Part shown: piece by piece, positions 7,526 through 13,179 of the stretch
How the letters are laid out: each line of letters begins with the position of its first letter
Numbering within the stretch: position 1 is the first letter of the stretch
Assembly: GCA_046290435.1 (NCBI GenBank)
Contig: JBKAGO010000014.1
Coordinates: 1 to 21,268 of the forward strand
Source of the DNA: CAVQUE01 sp046290435
GTDB taxonomy: Bacteria; Actinomycetota; Acidimicrobiia; Acidimicrobiales; UBA8592
Direction: 5' to 3'
DNA length: 21,268 bases
The notes under the pieces: generated by a model
Database searches by the model: none
What the model saw: only the letters and a program-made list of their open reading frames with translations
Told to the model about the DNA's origin: nothing
Made by a program: the position numbers and the translations under genes

Positions 7526-8533
7526 ATGCGAACCGATGCCCCACGCCTCCCCCGTCGAGAGCCGGGGTGCCCGAAGAACATGCGACACGGTCCCTGTGGT
7601 GGTGCACGGTCCGACGGCGCCTGCGAGGTTCCCGGCACCGAGTGCCCCTTCGTGCACCGAGCGGGTCCCGTCCCGACGATCGCGTCGAGCCACGCGTCTC
7701 GAGTGGCGGTCGACCCTCCGCGCGTGATCGTCGACTTCCGGCCCGACCCCTCGTCGGGTCGGGAGCTCCGCGAAGCTGCGGCGAGGTTGCGCGATGGCGG
7801 AGCCGGGGTGCTGATCGGCGAGCACCTCGACGACGTCACGTCGCACCGCCCGTCGGTCATCGCCGCCGCCGTCGCCGAGACCGGGCTTCGGGTCATCTCC
7901 ACGTTGACGTGCCGTGACCGGACGGCGGCGCAGGCTCGGGCGGAGCTGGAGGATCTGGCCGCTCTTCCGTTGGTTGCCGTGCACTGTGTCACAGGCGATC
8001 ATCCTGCGGCCCGGTTCCGGGCCGACACGACGGCGGAGTTCTCCCTCGACAGCATCGAGCTCATCGGCGTGGCCGCCGCCCACGACGCCGCCATCTCGGT
8101 CGCCGAGAGCCCCGCCGCCGCGCCCACGTCCTGGCGACCTCAGCGCCTGCTCGACAAGCAGCGGGCCGGTGCCTCGATGGCGATCCTCAACCATGGCGGG
8201 AACTTCGAGGCGATGATCGAGTTCGCAGATCGATGCCACGACCGCGGTGTGGTGATCCCGTTGATCGCGCCCGTACCCGTCATCACCGACCACCGGTCCG
8301 CAGAGGTGCTGGCCCGGTTCCCTGGCCTCGTGCTGCCGTCGCACCTCAGCGAGCACATCCTGGCGGCATCGAATCCGGAGGAGGCGGGCGTGGCGGCCGC
8401 CGTCGCCATCGCGCAGCGGCTCCTCGACAGTCGACGGTTCGCAGCGGTGAACCTCTCGGGATCGGCAGCTGCCGGCGGGGTCCTCGCCCGCAGTCGCATC
8501 ATGGCCCGCGTCGCAGCACGGATAGACCGATGA
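7526..8533 (+). CDS. MetF-like methylenetetrahydrofolate reductase with N-terminal MetV-type Cys domain
   Basis: This 335-residue protein joins two modules. Residues 15-41 have the four-cysteine pattern CPKxxxxGPCGG...GxCEV...C (Cys15, 24, 33, 40), the signature normally found at the C-terminus of MetV, the partner of MetF in acetogen-type MetVF reductases. Residues about 65-335 form a MetF-like TIM barrel: TCRDRTAAQARAEL, VTGDHP, RLLDKQRAGASMAIL and VIPLIAPVPVIT match conserved MetF stretches. The usual FEFFPP motif with its catalytic Glu is replaced by VDFRPDP, leaving Asp at that place. It starts at ATG 7526, seven bases after GGAG. Its stop overlaps the next start as ATGA, so the two are translationally coupled. 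A folate one-carbon role is likely, but catalysis of the standard reaction is uncertain. Confidence 0.85.
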   Translation: MRTDAPRLPRREPGCPKNMRHGPCGGARSDGACEVPGTECPFVHRAGPVPTIASSHASRVAVDPPRVIVDFRPDPSSGRELREAAARLRDGGAGVLIGEHLDDVTSHRPSVIAAAVAETGLRVISTLTCRDRTAAQARAELEDLAALPLVAVHCVTGDHPAARFRADTTAEFSLDSIELIGVAAAHDAAISVAESPAAAPTSWRPQRLLDKQRAGASMAILNHGGNFEAMIEFADRCHDRGVVIPLIAPVPVITDHRSAEVLARFPGLVLPSHLSEHILAASNPEEAGVAAAVAIAQRLLDSRRFAAVNLSGSAAAGGVLARSRIMARVAARIDR

Positions 8534-9240
8534 GCACCGACGAGTTCTCCGCCGGGGCGGACCAGTGGCAGGCGTTGCTCGACCTCGACCCCACGCAGGC
8601 GATCGCCGCCGCCTGCCGCGGTTCCGGCGATCCCGCCACCCTCGCCTGGATCGCCGAGGCACTCGAGCTCGATGCGACCTCCACGATCGTCGACATCGGA
8701 TCGGGTCTCGGTGGCGCGGCCGCCTGGCTGGCGACCCGCTACCAATGCCGGGTCGTCGCCACCGACCCGGTATTCGAGGCCACCCGGTGCGCCCGCCACG
8801 TCTTCGGCCTCCCCGCTGCGGTTGCGAGCGGCTCGCACCTCCCGCTGGCCGACCACTCGATGGATGCCGCCATTGCGCTGGGCGTGCTGTCCGTCGTCGA
8901 CGACCCGACGGCGCTGCTGCACGAGGCCCGCCGTGTCGCCCCGCGGCTCGCCGTCCTCGCCTACCTGAGCACCTCGACCTCGGCGGTCCGCTGTGGTGGC
9001 AGCACCTTTCGATCGCAGGAGGAGCTGCTGTCCGTGCTCGACGGTGCCGGATGGACGGTGCTGGCAGGCCCGACACCCACGACCATCGCCGCGCCTCCCT
9101 CCTGGGACATCGGCGAAGCGAACGCCGAAGACGATCCCGACGAATCCGCCGTTGCCGGCGCCTTGGATGCCGGGCGCATCGAACCGTGCACGGTCGTGGC
9201 GGCCGGTTCGGACCCTCACCACCGGCGAGCGCCGAGGTGA
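8530..9240 (+). CDS. Class I SAM-dependent methyltransferase
   Basis: The 236-residue protein has a Rossmann-type methyltransferase core. Motif I is VDIGSGLGGAA (residues 54-64), the acidic strand-2 end is VVATDP (75-80), and LPLADHSMDAAIALGVLSVVDD is the post-II region of the Methyltransf_11 (UbiE-like) group. ATG 8530 overlaps the preceding stop by four bases (ATGA), so it is cotranslated with the MetF-like protein. That coupling suggests both act on the same one-carbon branch, or that the methyltransferase modifies a product linked to it. The substrate is unknown. The C-terminal part is short and lacks a second recognised domain. Confidence 0.88.
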   Translation: MSTDEFSAGADQWQALLDLDPTQAIAAACRGSGDPATLAWIAEALELDATSTIVDIGSGLGGAAAWLATRYQCRVVATDPVFEATRCARHVFGLPAAVASGSHLPLADHSMDAAIALGVLSVVDDPTALLHEARRVAPRLAVLAYLSTSTSAVRCGGSTFRSQEELLSVLDGAGWTVLAGPTPTTIAAPPSWDIGEANAEDDPDESAVAGALDAGRIEPCTVVAAGSDPHHRRAPR

Positions 9241-9363
9241 CATCTCGGCGCTCAGTCGGTGCGGGCGTCGATCTCCGCGAGGATCTCGCCGATGATGCGG
9301 GCGGCGACCTAGGAGGGAACGCGACCGCCGCCCTGCTCGTTCGCGAGCGACGCCGAGGCGAGA

Positions 9364-9882
9364 ATGCTCTCCATGTCCGACGTGTGCCGACTCCTGGTGG
9401 TGGCCGATACCCATCTGCGCGAAGGGCAAGGTGATCGACTGGTCGATCGGCTGCGCGGCGCCGACCTGACCGATGCCGTCGATCTCGTCCTCCACGCCGG
9501 CGACCTGACACATCCCGATGTGCTCGACGCACTCGCCCCGATCGCTCCGGTCCACGCCGTGCTGGGCAACAACGACCACGGGATCGTCCTACCGGAGCGG
9601 ATCGAGATGTGGATCGGCGAACGACGGGTCGCGATGGTGCACGACAGCGGACCGTCGGCCGGTCGCAGCACCCGGCTCCGCAGATGGTTTCCGTCCGCCG
9701 ACATCGTGGTGTTCGGGCACTCGCACATCCCATGGCACGAGACCCACGTCGACGACAGCGGCCATGTGCAGCACCAGCTCAACCCCGGCTCGGCCATGCA
9801 GCGCAGACGCCAACCGCGCTGCACCGTCGCCGTGGTCGAACTCGGCCTGGACGTGGTGACTGTCGACTTCGTCGGCGTCTGA
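9364..9882 (+). CDS. YfcE/MJ0936-type metallophosphoesterase
   Basis: The 172-residue protein is a small calcineurin-like phosphodiesterase with the full metal-binding set. It has ADTHL (Asp15, His17), HAGDLTH (Asp47), LGNND (Asn70 within 68-71), MVHD (His93) and GHSHIP (His119, His121). These bind two metal ions and hydrolyse phosphodiesters; family members act on artificial substrates and some nucleotides, and the natural substrate is often unknown. A GAGG lies just before ATG 9364; ATG 9373 is a possible alternative start. It follows the methyltransferase by 123 bp on the same strand, so it may or may not share its transcript. Confidence 0.9.
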   Translation: MLSMSDVCRLLVVADTHLREGQGDRLVDRLRGADLTDAVDLVLHAGDLTHPDVLDALAPIAPVHAVLGNNDHGIVLPERIEMWIGERRVAMVHDSGPSAGRSTRLRRWFPSADIVVFGHSHIPWHETHVDDSGHVQHQLNPGSAMQRRRQPRCTVAVVELGLDVVTVDFVGV

Positions 9883-9930
9883 ACCTCGAAACTGCCGCTG
9901 TGAGGTGCCGGGTCGATCGGGCGACGGTTC

Positions 9931-9962
9931 GAGGAACGACCGAGAACGACTCCTCGACATGT
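9931..9962 (+). pseudogene. Remnant of a HEPN (HepT-like) gene start
   Basis: This 32-bp stretch matches the beginning of the intact HEPN gene (11561-11592) with only two or three mismatches. In the matching frame it reads RNDRERLLDM and then a stop, against RNDRERLFDML in the intact copy. Nothing before or after it resembles the rest of the toxin-antitoxin pair. It looks like the residue of an earlier copy that was deleted or overwritten. Confidence 0.55.
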
Positions 9963-9993
9963 GAGGAGGTCCAATGCGGCCAACGCTGGACCG

Positions 9994-10272
9994 CTACGCG
10001 GTCAGAAGACCGGCGTGACGAAGTTCCTCGATGGTTTGGTCGGGCACGCCGAGCACGTCGAGGTGCACGATCGAATCGTCGCCCGGGCCATCGACGATGT
10101 CGACCACTCGGGCCAGGAACGGCTCCACTGCATCGCCGGCCACGATGATCGCTCCCGGTTGCACCCGTTCGGGCTCGCCCGCATTGCTGAGGAACGCCCA
10201 CACGAAACCTGTGTTATCGATCTGGTTCACGTCGGCAGGCAGCGTGACCGTGATCTCGGCTGGCGTGCTCAC
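9994..10272 (-). CDS. Hypothetical protein, downstream partner of a coupled pair
   Basis: A 92-residue acidic protein starts at GTG 10272, whose first base overlaps the end of the gene ending at 10269 (GTGA arrangement). The codons show strong third-position GC. The product looks like a small beta-rich domain (VQPGAIIVAGDAVEPFLARVVDIVDGPGDDSIVHLDVLGVP) with a C-terminal helix, TIEELRHAGLLTA. No signal peptide or membrane segment is seen and I do not recognise the family. The tight coupling to its neighbour, small size and position beside toxin-antitoxin debris would fit a two-component module, but nothing shows toxin activity. Confidence 0.75.
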   Translation of the reverse strand: MSTPAEITVTLPADVNQIDNTGFVWAFLSNAGEPERVQPGAIIVAGDAVEPFLARVVDIVDGPGDDSIVHLDVLGVPDQTIEELRHAGLLTA

Positions 10273-10703
10273 TGCTGCGTCCTCACCTGGTAGGGGTTCG
10301 GCCGGACCTCACCGAGCAGTCGGATGAGGAGCTCGGCCTGCTCCACAGTGTAGGAGCCCAGCAGCACGCTGTAATGGGGCGCCGAGAACGTGGGCAAGAG
10401 GCCGAACCCGGCCGCGAGTAGCTCATCTACCGCCGCGGTGGCGTAGCTCCTACGGGTCCGCAGACGTGAGCCCGACAAGATGCGATCGACATCCCAGCCA
10501 TCGATCGTCACCTCCGCCGACACGGCGATGAGGGGTTGACCCGCCCAGGAGTAGCGGCGACGAGTGGCGTCGACGTCGTGCAGCAGGCCGCCGACCATGA
10601 GCGGCCAGCCACGGATGACGAGATCCGCAGCTTGATCGAGCACTTCGCCGTCTCGCAGGTGGGCTTCCACAGGATCGAGATTCACCGTGAGACGCCCTTC
10701 CAT
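10269..10703 (-). CDS. Hypothetical protein, upstream partner of a coupled pair
   Basis: A 144-residue protein starts at ATG 10703. It has a beta/alpha pattern with notable segments DLVIRGWPLMVGGLLHDVD, YSWAGQPLIAVSAEVTIDGWDVDRILSG and FSAPHYSVLLGSYTVEQAELLIRLLGEV. I do not recognise the family. Sequence upstream of this methionine in the same frame is Arg-rich and improbable, which supports the start. Its stop overlaps the following gene's GTG by four bases, so the two are probably made together in fixed ratio. Confidence 0.75.
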   Translation of the reverse strand: MEGRLTVNLDPVEAHLRDGEVLDQAADLVIRGWPLMVGGLLHDVDATRRRYSWAGQPLIAVSAEVTIDGWDVDRILSGSRLRTRRSYATAAVDELLAAGFGLLPTFSAPHYSVLLGSYTVEQAELLIRLLGEVRPNPYQVRTQQ

Positions 10704-10774
10704 GAGACACGAGCGCCGGTCCACTCGATGCGCAGGGGCGCCACCTCGATCCGGACCGGCATGCAGACCAGCAT
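10682..10774 (-). CDS. Possible 30-residue ORF ahead of the coupled pair
   Basis: A short frame from ATG 10774 (or GTG 10801) reads MLVCMPVRIEVAPLRIEW... and stops at 10682, about 20 bp inside the next gene. Its alternating hydrophobic pattern is more protein-like than the other frames here. It could be a leader peptide, the tail of a truncated gene, or chance. The rest of 10704-10846 shows nothing recognisable. Confidence 0.2.
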   Translation of the reverse strand: MLVCMPVRIEVAPLRIEWTGARVSWKGVSR

Positions 10775-10846
10775 CGCGGGCACGTCTGACACCGAGGCCA
10801 CGCTGCACCGCTCGGCGGAACAGCGCGCACGAATCCGCACGCGACA

Positions 10847-10875
10847 CGACCCCCGCCTCGAGAGGACGGGGGTCG
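10847..10875 (-). terminator. Terminator-like hairpin of acyl-CoA dehydrogenase tail A
   Basis: CGACCCCCG (10847-10855) pairs perfectly with CGGGGGTCG (10867-10875) around an 11-base loop. It lies 29 bp beyond the stop codon of tail A, as a strong hairpin without a T tract, the usual actinobacterial form. Tail B has a hairpin at the same distance. Confidence 0.6.
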
Positions 10876-10903
10876 CCTTGCCGGAACCGGAAACGAGGGA
10901 GAC

Positions 10904-11003
10904 CTACTCGATCCGCAAGCCCGAGATCGCCCGAGAGATCACCAGCTGTTGGATCTGCTCGGTGCCCTCGAAGATGTCGTGGGTCATACGGAGCCGTCCA
11001 GGC
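10904..11003 (-). pseudogene. Orphan 3' tail of an acyl-CoA dehydrogenase gene (tail A)
   Basis: The minus strand encodes RLRMTHDIFEGTEQIQQLVI, then SRAISGLRIE and a stop. IFEGTxQIQxLVIxR is the conserved C-terminal helix of acyl-CoA dehydrogenases. Only about 32 codons are present; nothing upstream (higher coordinates) continues the gene. It aligns without gaps to tail B at 12715-12814 with 88 of 100 bases identical, many differences being synonymous. So the two tails probably descend from different functional genes rather than from a recent local copy. Confidence 0.8.
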
Positions 11004-11087
11004 CGTGCGGTTCCGTACCGTCGAGTTGCAAGTTCTCGGCGCCGGCGTCCACCTGGTGCCATCCGATCGAGGCCTGCGCGACGCAGT

Positions 11088-11109
11088 ACTAGGGACAAAC
11101 TAGGGACAC
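11088..11109. repeat. 22-bp ACTAGGGACA double-word element, copy 1
   Basis: Two copies of ACTAGGGACA are separated by one A and followed by C, giving an 11-bp period. It lies 84 bp beyond tail A and ends exactly 206 bp from the tail's stop codon, as copy 3 does for tail B. It may be a recombinase or regulator binding site. Confidence 0.75.
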
Positions 11110-11265
11110 TCCTCCGACGGCACCGCCTCCAACCAGGGAGCCGGCGCGTCCACGGCCTGCACACGCGTATTCCGGGCATCGACCCGTAGCCCGACCCGCC
11201 GGGGAGGTCAGCCGCGAAGGCAGAACGCTCGGCCGGAAGCGACGACTCGATCTATCCTTCACGGC

Positions 11266-11562
11266 GTGGGTGTGCCGATGCTGACCGACCTGCGGGAACG
11301 CCGCGACGAGATCATCGAGACCGCACGCGCTCGCGGTGCGACACGAGTTCGAGTCTTCGGGTCCGTCGCACGAGGCGAAGCCACCGAGAACAGCGACATC
11401 GACTTCCTCGTCGACCTCGACGACGACCGCGGACTGTTCGACCTCGGCGGACTCCTCATGGACCTCCGCGAACTCCTCGGCCACAACGTCGACGTCGTCA
11501 CCGAATCCGGCCTGCGGCCCCGCATCTCGCGACGCGTGCTCGCCGACGCCGTCGAGTTGTGA
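11266..11562 (+). CDS. mntA: MntA-type nucleotidyltransferase antitoxin
   Basis: This 98-residue protein is a minimal nucleotidyltransferase with the complete GSx10DxD motif: Gly32-Ser33 in FGSVARGE, Asp44 and Asp46 in SDIDFLVD, and a third acidic residue Asp76 in NVDVVTE. In MntA/HepT systems this enzyme attaches AMP to a tyrosine of the HEPN toxin and so silences it. GTG 11266, GTG 11272 and ATG 11278 are all possible starts. A TATCCT at 11253-11258 places transcription close to the first GTG, so a leaderless message is possible. Its stop overlaps the toxin start as GTGA. Confidence 0.92.
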   Translation: MGVPMLTDLRERRDEIIETARARGATRVRVFGSVARGEATENSDIDFLVDLDDDRGLFDLGGLLMDLRELLGHNVDVVTESGLRPRISRRVLADAVEL

Positions 11563-11897
11563 GGAACGACCGAGAGCGACTCTTCGACATGTTGGAGATG
11601 TGCGACCTCCTGATCGCACACGCCTCCGATCCCGCGGTCCTGGCCACCGATCCGGTCGTCCAAGCTGCAGCACAGCGGTGGATCGAGGTGCTGGGCGAAG
11701 CCGCCTCGCATCTCACGGACGAACTCCGATCAGCACATCCAGAGATCCCGTGGCGGGAGATCATCGGCACACGAGTGATACTCGCGCACGCCTACTTCCA
11801 CATCGACCAGGACATCATCGGCAACGTCGTACAACGCGACATCCCGGCAATTCGCCTGGAACTCGAGCAGATCATCCAATCCGATCCAGCCGAGTAG
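11559..11897 (+). CDS. hepT: HepT-like HEPN ribonuclease toxin (DUF86)
   Basis: The 112-residue, mostly helical protein carries the RX4HXY motif of HepT toxins in TRVILAHAYF: Arg72, His77 and Tyr79. Arg and His form the RNase centre and the tyrosine is the residue that MntA-type partners AMPylate. The earlier EVLGEAASHLTDELRSAHPEIPW matches the DUF86 family. GTG 11559 overlaps the antitoxin stop by four bases, so the toxin is made only after its antitoxin. The usual Asn after Arg is Val here (RV rather than RN), a mild departure. A 32-bp copy of this gene's start survives at 9931. Confidence 0.92.
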   Translation: MRNDRERLFDMLEMCDLLIAHASDPAVLATDPVVQAAAQRWIEVLGEAASHLTDELRSAHPEIPWREIIGTRVILAHAYFHIDQDIIGNVVQRDIPAIRLELEQIIQSDPAE

Positions 11898-12133
11898 GCG
11901 AGGACACCTCCCCACGCGCCGCAGCGAAGAGCGAGCTCGTCCTGCGAGGCACTCGCGTCGACGAGCGCTCTCGAGACGGCGCCACGCCGAAGCCAACCCG
12001 CACCCCGCTGCACTTCCCCGCCCAGATCGTCGCCACGGCACCGTCCGCCAGAGGAGCGAAGCGGCGGCCGGAGAGCCGTCACACCCCCGTGCCTACGGTC
12101 GTCGGAAACCGACACGACCAAGGAGCAGAACAC

Positions 12134-12481
12134 ATGCACGGTGCATTGGCATACGGGGAACCGGCAGACGAGATCATGATGGTGCTGGCACGGTGCCGCC
12201 GCCGGGTCACCGACTCCGGCATGCACGAGATCGAACTCGAGATTCCCGCAACCGGCGAGGCGGGACCGGTCGTTCGAGCCATGATGCGAGCCGAGGCCCA
12301 GCTACTCATCGAAGACGCCGACTCCTTCGACGCCTACGAGGAGTGCCGAACCCCCGAGCAGCGAGGCGCCGACGCGTTCATGGCCGTCGTCGATGCAGCA
12401 GCATCCGCCCTCGCGGCGCTTCGTGACCATCGAGGAAACCCCCGAGCGCGAAACGCGGATCGGCCGGGACCTACGTCATGA
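12134..12481 (+). CDS. Small DUF222-like hypothetical protein
   Basis: A 115-residue protein starts at ATG 12134 behind a strong AAGGAG (12120-12125). Its RTPEQRGADAFMAVVDAA stretch (residues 72-89) resembles the RTPAQRRADALVEMA block of DUF222 (13E12-repeat) proteins, which usually continue into an HNH nuclease. Here there is no nuclease and the frame ends soon after. It may be a stand-alone short relative or a truncated one. A hairpin-forming repeat (12097-12119, GGTCGTCGG paired with CCGACACGACC) sits just before the ribosome binding site and could be an operator. The 236 bp between it and the HEPN gene hold nothing else I recognise. Confidence 0.65.
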   Translation: MHGALAYGEPADEIMMVLARCRRRVTDSGMHEIELEIPATGEAGPVVRAMMRAEAQLLIEDADSFDAYEECRTPEQRGADAFMAVVDAAASALAALRDHRGNPRARNADRPGPTS

Positions 12482-12580
12482 GCAGCCGAGCGTCGACATC
12501 TGCCGAAAGTGGTGAGAGTGCGGGTCGAATGCGATCCGCTTCGCCCCCGACCCGAAGCCTCGACCCGGCTTCGATATGCG

Positions 12581-12610
12581 GAGTGCCAAGATGCCGGCAT
12601 CTTGGCACTC
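12581..12610. repeat. 30-bp perfect palindrome
   Basis: GAGTGCCAAGATGCC (12581-12595) is followed directly by its exact reverse complement. A further inverted pair flanks it: GTGGTGAG near 12509 and CTCACCAC at 12608-12615. There is also a 7-bp hairpin CGAAGCC/GGCTTCG around 12553-12573. No T tract follows, so a simple terminator is unlikely. It abuts the second 22-bp element. Confidence 0.9.
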
Positions 12611-12613
12611 ACC

Positions 12614-12635
12614 ACTAGGGACAAACTAGGGACAC
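12614..12635. repeat. 22-bp ACTAGGGACA double-word element, copy 2
   Basis: The sequence is identical to copies 1 and 3 over 22 bp. It lies between the 30-bp palindrome and the terminator-like hairpin of tail B. Confidence 0.75.
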
Positions 12636-12645
12636 AAAGGCCGAC

Positions 12646-12685
12646 GCCGGGCAGGGGGGAGTGCGTTCCACTCCCCCGGCCCGGC
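12646..12685 (-). terminator. Terminator-like hairpin of acyl-CoA dehydrogenase tail B
   Basis: The inner stem is GGGGGAGTG/CACTCCCCC around CGTTC (12655-12677). An outer stem GCCGGGC/GCCCGGC (12646-12652 and 12679-12685) extends it to about 16 pairs with a small bulge. It lies 30 bp beyond the stop of tail B, matching the position of the hairpin behind tail A. Confidence 0.6.
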
Positions 12686-12714
12686 AGCCGAAACCACCCC
12701 TGAACAGGGACTAT

Positions 12715-12814
12715 CTACTCGATGCGCAGACCCGAGATCGCCCGGCTGATCACGAGCTGCTGGATCTGCTCGGTGCCTTCGAAGATGTCGTGGATTATGC
12801 GGAGCCGTCCAGGC
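12715..12814 (-). pseudogene. Orphan 3' tail of an acyl-CoA dehydrogenase gene (tail B)
   Basis: The minus strand encodes RLRIIHDIFEGTEQIQQLVI, then SRAISGLRIE and a stop, differing from tail A by only two residues. The coding match begins at a shared CCTGGACGGCTCCG edge. Sequence to the right is an unrelated, AT-richer stretch (12840-12890) that differs from the surrounding GC-rich DNA. No gene body is present, so this tail cannot be functional by itself. Confidence 0.8.
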
Positions 12815-12898
12815 AGTTTCATCGGGCGTCATCGAAGCGTAACCAGTTGCAGTTTTCGTCTATCTCGTGTAATTGCGTTAACATCCGTGCCGCTGGGT

Positions 12899-12920
12899 AC
12901 TAGGGACAAACTAGGGACAC
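12899..12920. repeat. 22-bp ACTAGGGACA double-word element, copy 3
   Basis: This copy ends 206 bp from the stop codon of tail B, exactly as copy 1 does for tail A. It is preceded by T as in copy 1. The 259 bp from here to the next gene show nothing else recognisable apart from the inverted repeat at 13128. Confidence 0.75.
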
Positions 12921-13127
12921 TTCGAGCGAAGCTCCCCACGACTTCGGTGCCGGCGCGCTGCTCCCTGGCGTCGCCATTGCGATCGGCGTGTCACTCGGGC
13001 TCCGATGTCTCGCCGACGCTGCGATCTCCGTCTCGGGGTGAACCCCGCTGGGCCGGTCTGAGCCCGCTTCGGCAGATCTCTCCTTCGGTCGGTCCCGATG
13101 GAGATGCGGACGTGCTGCGCCGCTCCG

Positions 13128-13145
13128 ATGGGGACCGGCCCCCAT
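13128..13145 (+). promoter_or_regulatory. GGGGA-type inverted repeat, copy 1
   Basis: ATGGGG and CCCCAT flank a 6-bp centre. It ends 35 bp before the start at 13180. It resembles the elements ahead of the next three genes (core GGGGA-C-G--CCCCAT), and its spacing to the start equals that of copy 3. Confidence 0.45.
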
Positions 13146-13179
13146 CGCTGTCGTACGAGAGGGGCGCGATGATGCAGAG

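Noticed and set aside
8140..9579. 479-residue minus-strand frame
   Set aside because: It is antisense to the MetF-like, methyltransferase and phosphoesterase genes, all three of which have clear motifs.
12614..12920. CRISPR array
   Set aside because: The 22-bp elements are too few and unevenly spaced (1,526 and 285 bp apart), and no cas gene is present.
10904..12920. Classical integron attC array
   Set aside because: I see no GTTRRRY/RYYYAAC core pair at the cassette borders and no integron integrase; the borders are acyl-CoA dehydrogenase tails instead.
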